Of a stretch of 31,321 nucleotides of DNA, positions 17,601-24,569 are shown piece by piece. Where the stretch lies: NCBI GenBank assembly GCA_964412395.1, contig CAYPOY010000014.1:1-31321 (forward strand). Reading direction: 5' to 3'. Numbering within the stretch: the first letter of the stretch is position 1; the number at the start of each line of letters is the position of its first letter. Position numbers and translations under genes: made by a program. Under the pieces are notes generated by a model. The model searched no databases. It had not been told where the DNA came from and worked only from the letters and a program-made list of their open reading frames with translations. Origin of the DNA: CAYPOY01 sp964412395. GTDB taxonomy: Bacteria > Chloroflexota > Anaerolineae > B4-G1.

Positions 17601-20600
17601 GGGCGCGCTCGCATTGCCGCTGAGACCCTGCGGGATCAAACTTCTCCCAATAGAGGTCACTCAGACGCAGGTAGGCTTTGACGTCGTCAGGATCTATTTG
17701 AATGGCGCGCTCATAAGCAGCAAGGGCCTGATCCAACTGGCCCACATATTGGTACAGATTCCCCAACGTCAGGTAGGGCGCTGGGGAGCCTACATCGGCC
17801 TGGGCCGCAGCACGAGCGTAGGTAAACGCCTGGTCAAAGTCGCCCGATTGGGCATATAGGTGCGCCAGCGAGAGGTACCCTCCAACATTGCTGGGAGAAG
17901 CGTCAATTGCGCCTTTATAGGCGGCCACGGCTTCTTCCGTGTTGCCCAGCAGCATCTCAAAGTCACCCTTGGCGAGAAAAGGCACAGCCGAACCAGGGTC
18001 GAAGAAAATCGCCCGCTCATACTCAGCGCGTGCCTGGTCTATCATGTCCAATGAACAGTAGATACGGGCCGTTGGCAAAATGGTAGACAGGTACGGATCC
18101 ATCTCAAAAAAGCTAATTCGTTCCGCTCGTTGGAACTGAGACAACGCTTCCTCGTACTCAGCCTGGCCCAGGTAAAGCATACCAAGCTCTTCTCTGTACA
18201 TGGGGCTCCAGGGGAAGTGATCCATCTCAATCGCCCGTTGGTACATTGGCTCCGCCTGGTCGTACCCTCGGCCGAGTCGCATCAGGCGTGCGAGGTGCAC
18301 GAGTCCAATCTCGTCGGGTTGAAGCGCGTATGCACGTTGATATGAGTCTATGGCCAATTCAACTTGCCCACTCTGTGAATAAAGTCGGCTCAGAGTTTCA
18401 TAATACCGTGCTGTGCCAGGTTGTTCGGTCAGACCGGCTGCCAGTTCGTACTGTCGGATGGCATCCTCTGGCCGATGGGCCAACCAATATGCCCTGCCCA
18501 GGTCGGTACGCAACGTGATACTGCCCGGCGAACGATCCACGGCATGTTCATAGGCCTCAACGGCAAGCTCGATCTGGTTGGCCACGAGCAGGTCCCGTGC
18601 CAAGAAGATGTATGGCCATTCATTCTCTTGACCATTGATGCGGATGGCCTGTCGGTAGGCGGCTATTGCCTCCGACCACTCTCCCCGCCTATCGTGGACC
18701 TGGCCCAGCCCAATGTAGGCCAGCAGGTTATCCGGATCGTCGTCCAAAGCCACCTGGTACTCCGACAGCGCCAGATCTAATTCTTGAGCCCGCAGGTGAC
18801 TGTTTCCCTTGATAACATGGTCCGGCTCAATCTCGCCGATTACCTCCACAACCTGGTAACGCTCGTTGCGATAGCGCTGTTCAAAGCCAGGCGAGTACTG
18901 TACCTGAAGCGCTATGCTGTGGTCGTCGGATAGGACGATGTAGCGCACGTCGTAGCGCGCCAGGAGTGCGAGGGAATCCAGGGTCAGCACAGGTGAGGCA
19001 TAGAAACGGTCCACATTTGACATCCGTTCCAGAGCCTCGGGCAGTCGCTCAGGTGGCCACACCTCATCGAGGCGCATATACGCATAGTCAACCAGATTCC
19101 CATCAGCCAGAAAGGCGGGGATCAGCTTGCCTGTCGTCATATCAGCAAGGATGATGCTCGGCTCAGTGACAACGTGATCGCGCATGTAGGTCAGCAAGTC
19201 AATCAGCGCCGGGTCTTCACGCGGCCAGATACGCAGCCAACTACGGACACTATCGCGATCAATGCGAAACGCGAGCAATAGCGCAATGATAGCCAGCAAT
19301 GGTAGAAGCGAGGCGAGCAGGCGCGCTGCGTGAAACGTGGGGCGACTGTGGGCGAACAGGGCTCGGTCGGGAGACCTTCGCCCAACAGGACGTTGGAGTC
19401 TTTGCCGTATCCAGGACAGGCATCGGTATCCAATGCTTGCCACCACCAACGTGTCGGGCAACAACCAGACAAAGCGCCATACCAGCCAGGGAGTGACAAA
19501 ACTGGCTACCAGCGGTGTGACAATAGGATTAAAAAACGTAAATGGGATCAGTATCATCAACCCGAACAACAACTGAGCCATCGCAGAGCGGCGCAGTCCT
19601 TTCAGCAAGAACGGCGTCAGCAGGAAAGCCAGAATCGTCACGGGTTGCATAATGACGTAAGGATGTACAATGAATTGGGTTGGGGAAAGGATAATCCCCC
19701 GCCGACCGGCCGTTGCCATACGATAGGTGCGCTGGGACACCGAGTCCTCTGTGGACCAATAACGCATGGAGAGCAAAATTGGGTTCGTCGTATCGGCTTT
19801 GGTAAAGCGGTGGATTACCGGCGGCATATGTAACGTGCGCAGGGAATCGCTTTGGGGGATCAACGGACGCTCGACCAGCGGCAAGCCGCTGAAATCCTGA
19901 AAGACCGCCGTGTCGAAGCTTTTCATCGCCAGGTACTGCAAAAACAGGACGCCAATCATGACGCTCAGGACGATGACGATGGGCATGAAGCGCCGGATCG
20001 TGTGCCAACTCCGATTTACCAGCCAGTGGACTGTGGCAAAAGCGGCAAAACCTAGCCCCATGAAGACCGGCCCCTGGGGGTGCAGACTGACTAGCGATGC
20101 CCCCGCTAAGGCGATAGTTGCGATGTAGCGCCTGTGTCCCTCTACCACATAACGCACCATAAACACTTGCGCAATCGGGACCAAGAGCAGCATCATCACG
20201 ATCTTGTCAAATGAAATGCCGCGTTCCTGAAACGCCAGGCGAAAGACAGAAGAAGTATGGTACATAGACGAAATCAGATACACAAGATACAAGATCGTGG
20301 CCAACAGGGCAAACTCTCGATTTTTCGAGAGCCCTTTTGCCTGCGCGTAGAACGCCAAGACCGATAGCGCTGCTAACAAAGGGGGCATCATGTCGCGATA
20401 GGCGACCAAAAGTTCCACGCCGGACGTTCTGACTGCCGAGGCGGGCAGCAGCATCCAGATTGTATATGCTCGTGGGGATAGCGGCAGGCCACTTCCAAAG
20501 AACGGTTCAGTGAGCGCCAGGTGGTCAGTTTCCATGGCGTCGCGCGTGGTTGCCAGATAGTTGGGTTCATCGAAGGCCGTCGGCGCGCGACTGCTGGCGA

Positions 20601-21090
20601 ACGCAACGAAGACCGCGCCTAGTAACACGAGGAGCAGTAGAATGCGAGAGACCCAATTCCACTGCTCCGAGTTGACTCGGACACCTGGGAGCGGTTTCAA
20701 AAAGATCGTCAAGCCTGCAACAATCAGGCCATCCAGGACAAACAACGCCAGAAAGTGATCAAGTGTTAGGTGCAAGATCAAGACGATGGCCGCTGGTATT
20801 GCCAAAAGGCCCATATTCAGAGCAAAGGCAATCGCCAGACGTTCCAGCCAGTCAATGTCACGGTCAGCAAACAGAAAGGTGGTCGCCAAGAATCCCGTTC
20901 CTATAAACAGTGTAAAGAACGCAATACCCAGGGCAATCCAGTCGGGGAAGTAGGGGAGAATACCACAGAGTGTAAGAATCAAGGTAAGTAACCAGACGAC
21001 GAGACCCCAGCCGCGCAAGCGACTCTCCTGGAACAAGAAACACCCCAGCCCGGATAGGGCACCACGATCAAACAACAGTAACCTCAACAT
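11674..21090 (-). CDS. giant GT-C-like membrane protein with about 70 TPR repeats (3138 aa)
   Basis: Starts at ATG 21090 behind GGAG and ends 60 bp before the next gene. Residues 1 to about 640 carry many hydrophobic segments and a GT-C-like first loop with an acidic pair (FDEPNYLAT, D174/E175), as in ArnT/PMT-like lipid-linked sugar transferases. A soluble stretch follows (about 640-755). From about residue 758 to the end the protein is almost wholly TPR units with the LALG...Y...A...P pattern. One non-TPR break of about 40 residues lies near 1305-1345 (AKQSRSFVARVFNAPGLWGI). Two copies of a 28-bp palindrome are embedded, at about residues 568 and 1765. It probably acts in the membrane with a large scaffold arm, as part of the surrounding envelope-glycan cluster. 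Transferase activity is inference from topology and the acidic loop. Confidence 0.85.
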   Translation of the reverse strand: MLRLLLFDRGALSGLGCFLFQESRLRGWGLVVWLLTLILTLCGILPYFPDWIALGIAFFTLFIGTGFLATTFLFADRDIDWLERLAIAFALNMGLLAIPAAIVLILHLTLDHFLALFVLDGLIVAGLTIFLKPLPGVRVNSEQWNWVSRILLLLVLLGAVFVAFASSRAPTAFDEPNYLATTRDAMETDHLALTEPFFGSGLPLSPRAYTIWMLLPASAVRTSGVELLVAYRDMMPPLLAALSVLAFYAQAKGLSKNREFALLATILYLVYLISSMYHTSSVFRLAFQERGISFDKIVMMLLLVPIAQVFMVRYVVEGHRRYIATIALAGASLVSLHPQGPVFMGLGFAAFATVHWLVNRSWHTIRRFMPIVIVLSVMIGVLFLQYLAMKSFDTAVFQDFSGLPLVERPLIPQSDSLRTLHMPPVIHRFTKADTTNPILLSMRYWSTEDSVSQRTYRMATAGRRGIILSPTQFIVHPYVIMQPVTILAFLLTPFLLKGLRRSAMAQLLFGLMILIPFTFFNPIVTPLVASFVTPWLVWRFVWLLPDTLVVASIGYRCLSWIRQRLQRPVGRRSPDRALFAHSRPTFHAARLLASLLPLLAIIALLLAFRIDRDSVRSWLRIWPREDPALIDLLTYMRDHVVTEPSIILADMTTGKLIPAFLADGNLVDYAYMRLDEVWPPERLPEALERMSNVDRFYASPVLTLDSLALLARYDVRYIVLSDDHSIALQVQYSPGFEQRYRNERYQVVEVIGEIEPDHVIKGNSHLRAQELDLALSEYQVALDDDPDNLLAYIGLGQVHDRRGEWSEAIAAYRQAIRINGQENEWPYIFLARDLLVANQIELAVEAYEHAVDRSPGSITLRTDLGRAYWLAHRPEDAIRQYELAAGLTEQPGTARYYETLSRLYSQSGQVELAIDSYQRAYALQPDEIGLVHLARLMRLGRGYDQAEPMYQRAIEMDHFPWSPMYREELGMLYLGQAEYEEALSQFQRAERISFFEMDPYLSTILPTARIYCSLDMIDQARAEYERAIFFDPGSAVPFLAKGDFEMLLGNTEEAVAAYKGAIDASPSNVGGYLSLAHLYAQSGDFDQAFTYARAAAQADVGSPAPYLTLGNLYQYVGQLDQALAAYERAIQIDPDDVKAYLRLSDLYWEKFDPAGSQRQCERALLASPFATEPRASLAELALMQGDVGRARSLYEQLIQLQPRNVSGYLGLASAALHQGELQEALSWYQQAVQAVPTSGQAYLMLGAFYQRMGDLEAARDAYQTAVQVASESAPAHLALGDFYRDQGQTEESIAIYQEAAHVARYAGLDAKQSRSFVARVFNAPGLWGIGAGGVSRLANLDAASLTGLAQVYQDIGDAQAATGWFEVSAREGMEAGAAHVSLGNVRRRWGQPDAASNQYLQAVNNDPYYLGGYLALADAYAQQADFDQAILTYQEALARQPANLNIYLLLGQAYRQLGDLDEAIHFYEKTVDTWPGVGALHVALGESYLARGETDRALASFQQAIAVEPGSLSAYLSLGQLYVSLNRYEEASAQYREALRVFPGSWQARLALGRVYLRQDRVDEAVEQFEQAVAIEPGLDRTYAALAGTLLQRMASPDQAIEILEQAIAARPGAADSLYVMLGDIYLGMGRLDEAIAQYKAALDVDASDVQAHIALANAYALQGHTQDAQNAYQQAVVVQPASVEALLALGKMRRDQGDTEGALEIYRLAATRQPADPAGHLALADAYQTLGQNDEALALYQLAVEEAPGSGMAHVALGNHYLTPCWAKVSRPSPDQAESEYLRAIEVEPSYVAAYLALGQLYQDQGQLSDARALYQQALTLAPTDLLVLTSFGEVYRTDGRLLDLVQIYQDIVDFYPGAAAPYLALGDTLMSLGETEQALSAYRQAATISPTDPDVVDALSQAYRTQADFDAAQTQLEAALAAAPGSVPLLLALAEFHLEQGNVDGALSLCQQAVALEPGSADAHVSLAQAYLGSGDLVAADREFETAISLAPTSIGPLLVIGDYLRGQGDLDGAIEAYARAYELDPGDSEVQERLLEVHTDLAQLEQALAQAERAARANPRSAPAQIALGDVLFQTGRLPDALAAYERALEVSPGDPDAIDALARAYVAVGRSEDARAAYQAAVRANPHSVALQQGLGAFYLGQGQIDEAINVYQLAIELEPGNTDLLVVLADAYSRQGSYEEAEETLNHAVALNPGRPALHVSLGDYLRDRGDLERAIACYQTALSLSPTHMPAYDGLVQAYLALGQPDQALAQARQAQEWAPPGAIEPWLMFGAIYAESDDLDEAVAAYEAAIDLQPGGVEPYLALGEVYLSGGQTLQALNVYTRGVNVAPGLPSVYVGLAQAQRATGDSLSALDSYSQAVKLDWSQASVHVALGELLAVRGLGDEAIASFEHALWVEPQNVQAHLGLFNIYEQRGNHDDALAQLEDAYKIAPEEISILSRFASYYRAQQDYDQAETYYRRMVQVAPGDPSGLVGLGRLYEDRGELERAVDTYEQAITAAPDQAAAYLELSRYYRDQAENELALQYAQAAVQADSTDALTHLALGGLLRRLDRQDEMLDHYLRALALEPDNVDVIGAVAQALLAQGKPSEAEQIYRSAAERRPGSVPLQMALATFVTGRGRWSEAIELYERAVQIEPGNTSARLALGNAYRRRGRFTAAANEYQAALDIAPGDPAPYVALADLRRQLDALGTAVSLYRQALQLAPTDLDARQGLMTAYQELGSPQQAVVVAQAGIDTSPAGDAVQWVNLGNARRTAGNLRGAISAYQEAIERRPGMIDAYLGLHSTYLIQGRASSAVAIALQAAKIAPGGAAPLFALGQAYEAQGHGASAQSAFRRAAMINQGWSQPWILYGHLRLANDDLDGAINAYRNGIAAEPANSVPYLAMGDAYSYKGLIAEAVSAYQTALAVDPGNRQSYLRLGSAYTAQGDVSNALDIQQRTINLWPRLGENYAKLAETYLALDDTDQAVAYYEQAIQVDPDYADAYVGLGRILYAETRDATRALELFDTALALDDQATMVYQRYLVVCRREGRDLVGEYEDQAELAPDAPASWIALGAVYEWEGRVAETITAFERAVTLAPTYKDGYRYLALLYQRDEKFGKARGAWGQYLALRPVGVAEIEAHVGFVNVQQAGEP
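11700..18815 (-). repeat. tandem TPR coding array (roughly 65-70 units of 34 codons)
   Basis: About 7.1 kb of near-102-bp periodic coding sequence. Units share ALA.AY..AI...P residues, but their DNA has diverged, so it is an old protein repeat rather than a recent DNA tandem expansion. One unit (near 15780) is about seven residues longer than its neighbours because it contains the 28-bp palindrome. Confidence 0.85.
15767..15794. repeat. 28-bp palindromic element, copy 2 (coding, frame B)
   Basis: Same 28 bp as at 10699. Here it is read as CWAKVSRPSP within a TPR unit, replacing the normal loop between helices A and B. The unit is about seven residues longer than its neighbours, which is direct evidence that the element was added to an existing repeat. 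Confidence 0.9.
19359..19386. repeat. 28-bp palindromic element, copy 3 (coding, frame C)
   Basis: Same 28 bp, read as VGRRSPDRA in a loop between two hydrophobic segments of the membrane head of the TPR giant. Short AACAGG sequences flank it on both sides and could be a target duplication. Confidence 0.9.
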
Positions 21091-21104
21091 AATCCTACTC
21101 CACC

Positions 21105-22163
21105 CTACGACACTGCTCGCTCCCCCGCAGAAACAGCCTCATTTCTCAATGGCAATTGTTTAAAGGACGGCAAGTTCTTCTCACCCAATTGCAACGGGTA
21201 TCGCCACCAGGCCAACAGCCCAACCAACGCTTGAAATTCCAGTGTGAGCAGGCCGAGCATTGAGAAGATTAACGAAGACTCCTCCGGTATGCCCACCTGG
21301 GCGAAGAGATAAATCGCCGTAACATCGCGGGTTCCGATCCCTGAAATAGAGATAGGGACAAGCCCCACCAGACGGAGCAGAGGCACGACCATCACAAAGT
21401 ACCCAAACGGCACATCTATGTGCAGCGCCAGGGCCAGAGAATAGTTGCGAAGCACCAGGAGCGTATAGTTGACAATAGATAACAAACCACACACGACCAA
21501 GAAACTCAGCTTAAACCCACCGACCCGTTGGGCCAGACGGCGGGCGTTTCCTTGCACTGTCTCCTTGTATACCTGGGGGCTGATTCTCGCCAGAGCGGCT
21601 GCGATCCACCGTGCGCTTTCCTCCTTGTTTCTGGCAAAGAGGAACCCAGTCACAAGAACAATGCCACCACTGGCAGCAATGGCAACCGTCAAAGTCAACG
21701 GCATGCCAAACAAGACAGCCAGGGCAATGAATCCGAACAGCAGAAGCATCAGCAGATCATAGGCGCGGTCCATCAGCACGCTTAGCAGCGATTCAGGTAC
21801 CGGGAACCCGTGGCTGCGATGATATAGCACCTTGACAAACTCACCGAGTTGACCTGGGGTGACCTGAGCGGCCGCCGTACCGATCAATTGATGCACAAAA
21901 GAGCGCAAGAATGGGATGTGGATCTCCAGGCGGTGCATGATGAGCTGCCAGCGGAAGGTGGTGACGACCAACGCAGTCGCCTGGAGCACGAGGGAGAGGA
22001 TCAGGAAAAGCGGGTCAACGGTGACCAGGACTCGCAGAGCCTCACCCAGATCAACTTTGAGCAGGATCAAGATAAACACACCTACGCCAATGAGCCGAAA
22101 AACCCACCGGTTTCTGAGTACCCGGCGAGCTAAAGATTTGATATTGTTCACAAAAGAATACAT
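21105..22163 (-). CDS. flippase-like membrane protein (LPG synthase transmembrane family)
   Basis: A 352-residue protein starting at ATG 22163 behind AAAGGAGAG. The pattern of about eight hydrophobic helices with TTFRWQLIMHRL, GTAAAQVTPGQLGEFVKV and LVPISISGIGTRD matches the lysylphosphatidylglycerol-synthase TM / YbhN-like family (UPF0104), whose members handle lipids or lipid-linked glycans in the membrane. It lacks the soluble aminoacyl-transferase domain of MprF, so flipping or lipid binding is more likely than lysylation. It ends 14 bp before the TPR giant and is probably translated from the same message. Substrate is unknown. Confidence 0.85.
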   Translation of the reverse strand: MYSFVNNIKSLARRVLRNRWVFRLIGVGVFILILLKVDLGEALRVLVTVDPLFLILSLVLQATALVVTTFRWQLIMHRLEIHIPFLRSFVHQLIGTAAAQVTPGQLGEFVKVLYHRSHGFPVPESLLSVLMDRAYDLLMLLLFGFIALAVLFGMPLTLTVAIAASGGIVLVTGFLFARNKEESARWIAAALARISPQVYKETVQGNARRLAQRVGGFKLSFLVVCGLLSIVNYTLLVLRNYSLALALHIDVPFGYFVMVVPLLRLVGLVPISISGIGTRDVTAIYLFAQVGIPEESSLIFSMLGLLTLEFQALVGLLAWWRYPLQLGEKNLPSFKQLPLRNEAVSAGERAVS

Positions 22164-22181
22164 TCAGCAAACTCTCCTTTG

Positions 22182-22210
22182 GTGGGGGCGGACACAAGGC
22201 CCGCCCCTAC
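22182..22210. repeat. 10-bp stem palindrome, GTGGG...CCTAC type
   Basis: GTGGGGGCGG (22182-22191) pairs with CCGCCCCTAC (22201-22210) with one mismatch around a 9-nt loop. It lies directly upstream of the ribosome site of the flippase-like gene, in the 82-bp gap after the amidotransferase. It shares ends with 8967 and 24496. Confidence 0.75.
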
Positions 22211-22225
22211 CCCATTGCCGGTAAA

Positions 22226-22252
22226 CGGGTTAAGCAGCATTGTGGTCAGCGA
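22226..22252. repeat. 27-bp imperfect direct repeat, left copy
   Basis: Matches 23367-23393 at 25 of 27 positions (CGGGTTAAGCAGC then GTGGTCAGCGA). It overlaps the amidotransferase stop codon. The sequence equals the 3' end of the upstream GNAT gene, so the amidotransferase is bracketed by it. Confidence 0.85.
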
Positions 22253-23322
22253 ACAATGGGACAGATTATTTCTTTCACGTCCCCTAATCCAACGTCATCC
22301 AGAAGATCGGTCACCAACTCCCGTGGAATTACATTTTCAGCTCTTACTCTCTCCAGTGCTTCTTCCCTGGTTATCATATCTTCCCTTATCATATTACACA
22401 AACAGTCATCTTTCTCTGTAAATCCCACACTTTCCAGGAATAGATGATTTTTGAGAAAGCTGACCCGGCAGTCAAAACGCCAGGAGGATGCGCTATCACC
22501 CTTCGTCCAATTCAGTTCGGTTTTGACTGTTGAGAGTATCCTGTCTTCGTTCCACTCAATGTAGCGGTACAACTCTAGTATCTTTTGGTTAGGATAAAAT
22601 AACCTTCGAACCGCATTGAACTGAAAGAAGAAGAGGTATTCCATCACATACACATACGCGTTGAAGGGGTTTGACAAGTAAGAAGGGTTTCTAATTATCT
22701 CATACAAAAGACCGAGTAACATTGAAAGTGATTTGCTTTTCTTAAACCTTTTACCCCAAGGGTTGGCAGTAAAAAATGCTCGCTTGAGTGTACCAGTCTC
22801 TACGGGAGTCTCAACCCCTTGAGCGATTAGAGGAATCTTGTGTTTCTTAGCGTATTCCAACATCCCACGAACCGGACCGAGTTTGCAACCGATACATACC
22901 ATCGGGATCATAGCAGGTGAAGGGTTTCGCAACCACGATGAGACATTGTTCTCGATACACCTTTTCAACAAGTCATTCTCTTCAGTGACAAGCTCTACAC
23001 CCAATATATCTGTCATGTTCTTCATATTGGCTTTTGCTATCTCAGGGATGAACCCATTATCGCCAGTATAAGCGATCACCCTCAGATTACATACCTTCAC
23101 AAGATAATACAGTATGTAAGAACTATCTCGCCCTCCACTGACACCAACTAAGCAATCGTATTTTTCACCCTTGTTTCGAATAGAATCAAGAAACTTGTCT
23201 AACTCCTCTTTCTCTTTATAGCTCCACTTTTCATGGGTGAGGCAATAATTACAGACACCCGCCTCATCAAACTCTATTCCTGGATAATTCTCTGGTAAGA
23301 CACATCTTACACATCTTTTCAC
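22246..23322 (-). CDS. PP-loop N-acetyl-sugar amidotransferase-like protein, AT-rich cassette
   Basis: A 358-residue protein starting at GTG 23322 behind GAGGAGGAGATT. N-terminal CVRCVLPENYPGI and CNYC form a zinc-finger-like pair. The ATP-pyrophosphatase P-loop is SGGRDSSYILYY, and a further CIGCK motif follows. This matches the N-acetyl sugar amidotransferase (WbpG/PseA-like) family, which converts a UDP- or nonulosonate-type sugar to an amidine with glutamine-derived ammonia from a partner. No partner glutaminase gene is in the window. The protein is rich in Lys, Asn, Ile and Tyr, and its DNA is clearly more AT-rich than all neighbours. Flanking direct repeats support lateral gain. It probably decorates the surface glycan made by this cluster. 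Confidence 0.85.
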   Translation of the reverse strand: MKRCVRCVLPENYPGIEFDEAGVCNYCLTHEKWSYKEKEELDKFLDSIRNKGEKYDCLVGVSGGRDSSYILYYLVKVCNLRVIAYTGDNGFIPEIAKANMKNMTDILGVELVTEENDLLKRCIENNVSSWLRNPSPAMIPMVCIGCKLGPVRGMLEYAKKHKIPLIAQGVETPVETGTLKRAFFTANPWGKRFKKSKSLSMLLGLLYEIIRNPSYLSNPFNAYVYVMEYLFFFQFNAVRRLFYPNQKILELYRYIEWNEDRILSTVKTELNWTKGDSASSWRFDCRVSFLKNHLFLESVGFTEKDDCLCNMIREDMITREEALERVRAENVIPRELVTDLLDDVGLGDVKEIICPIVR

Positions 23323-23366
23323 TGTAATCTCCTCCTCAACAAGCTCTTTTCTAATCTAACGACAAC

Positions 23367-23393
23367 CGGGTTAAGCAGCGTCGTGGTCAGCGA
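23367..23393. repeat. 27-bp imperfect direct repeat, right copy
   Basis: The right partner of 22226-22252. It contains the last seven codons and the stop (23371-23373) of the GNAT gene, so this copy is the original coding one. Confidence 0.85.
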
Positions 23394-24474
23394 TCGAGAG
23401 GTACCACCCCTCAGGCCGGGTCAACACGTTGAACGGTATGTGCTCAGATAGACCCCGAGTGGCCAAGTGAAACGGTTGCGGAGCAAAGCGTCGCGGACAG
23501 GGAATGTGCCCGGCCCGCTGCATAATTGAAAACTCCTGCGTATGAGGCAAAATCAGCCCACCGCTCAGAGGAAGCTGCGCTTGCCTGAAGCGTTGCATTG
23601 CCTCGTGCAACAGGCGTAAACCGACATAGTCACCGCGCTCGCCGGGCACAACCAGGAAGTCAACGATCAAGCCGCACGCAATCCCCCTGATCTCGGCCTG
23701 TCTCGTGACGACATAGCCCAGTAATCTTGTGTCTTGCCGGGCTGACAAGACCTGGTAAGTCCGAAGCGGGATATCACGGAAGCGCCACTGTAAGAAAGCG
23801 CGGTCGCGGACGAATATCAAATCGTATTTGGTCTTGATCTGTTCCCAGAAGCGGTCGTAGCTTTCGTCAAACTCGGTATCCTCCACGATGCTCAGGGATG
23901 GATCATTTTGAGTCGGACACCGCTCACGCCAAACTGTGGCTCCCGCGATCTTCCAACCCAGATTGACGCCCCACTGCAACAGCCAGCTATTGACATAGGT
24001 TTTTGTCAGTGTGACAATGTCCAATGGACGAACGACTAGCGGTACCGGAGTGACGATACTGTAGTTCCATTTTATCAGGGCCGACAACGACCTGGTATTG
24101 GGGAACGCGCAGAAGAAATGATACCCGCGCTTCCTATCCTCCTCCAGTGCCATCACCTGCATGGCCTCAAAGATGTTCTGGCGGCGATAGGCTCGGGCGA
24201 CTACAACGTTCATACCAACCAGAGCTGGACATTCTCGACCGGACCAACTGATCCGCATAGGAACATGGAATTCAAATCCCAACACCCTGCCTGTTCCCTT
24301 TTCCCTGGCAACCGAAATGATCGGATCCCCCGCCGGATTTTGAGTGCGCAACCAGTCAAAGTAGGCCTCGTGCGAGAGAGCCGCGTCGCCGTATTCTACT
24401 CGGTTAAGTGCCAGGATGCCTGGCTTGTCTTGTTCCTGGTACCAACCTGCTTCCCAGGTGCGTTCTGCTTCCAT
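23371..24474 (-). CDS. GNAT-family acyltransferase-like protein
   Basis: Start chosen at ATG 24474 because GAGGTAGAGAA lies just upstream; the upstream ATG at 24504 is inside a palindrome. The 367-residue protein shows a GNAT pattern: GFEFHVPMRI, ALVGMNVVVARAYRRQNIFEAM (acetyl-CoA-loop-like R-R-x-N/G-I) and GYHFFCAFPN. A second half begins DLIFVRDRAFLQWRF and ends with GLRLLHEAMQRFRQ. Two GNAT-like halves are typical of large uncharacterised bacterial acyltransferases found with polysaccharide genes. The acyl acceptor is unknown; a sugar or sugar nucleotide is likely from context. Its last codons are duplicated after the next gene (22226). Confidence 0.75.
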   Translation of the reverse strand: MEAERTWEAGWYQEQDKPGILALNRVEYGDAALSHEAYFDWLRTQNPAGDPIISVAREKGTGRVLGFEFHVPMRISWSGRECPALVGMNVVVARAYRRQNIFEAMQVMALEEDRKRGYHFFCAFPNTRSLSALIKWNYSIVTPVPLVVRPLDIVTLTKTYVNSWLLQWGVNLGWKIAGATVWRERCPTQNDPSLSIVEDTEFDESYDRFWEQIKTKYDLIFVRDRAFLQWRFRDIPLRTYQVLSARQDTRLLGYVVTRQAEIRGIACGLIVDFLVVPGERGDYVGLRLLHEAMQRFRQAQLPLSGGLILPHTQEFSIMQRAGHIPCPRRFAPQPFHLATRGLSEHIPFNVLTRPEGWYLSIADHDAA

Positions 24475-24495
24475 TTCTCTACCTCGAAAATAGCT

Positions 24496-24522
24496 GTGGG
24501 ACAAGATGGCATCTTGTCCTAC
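24496..24522. repeat. 12-bp stem palindrome, GTGGG...CCTAC type
   Basis: GTGGGACAAGAT (24496-24507), loop GGC, ATCTTGTCCTAC (24511-24522), with one mismatch. It lies between hisC-like and the GNAT ribosome site. Its ends match those at 8967 and 22182 although the cores differ. The upstream ATG of the GNAT frame falls within it. Confidence 0.8.
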
Positions 24523-24569
24523 TCTCAGTTCATTTTCGTCCTTGTATGATCATCCATATATATCTCTAC

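Noticed and set aside
11674..18815. Regular near-102-bp spacing that could look like a CRISPR or DNA tandem array
   Set aside because: It is explained by TPR codons; the DNA units have diverged and no constant repeat/variable spacer pattern exists.
19203..19576. Several overlapping short frames over the third palindrome copy
   Set aside because: They are antisense or shifted readings of the TPR giant's membrane head; only the giant's frame has the hydrophobic pattern.
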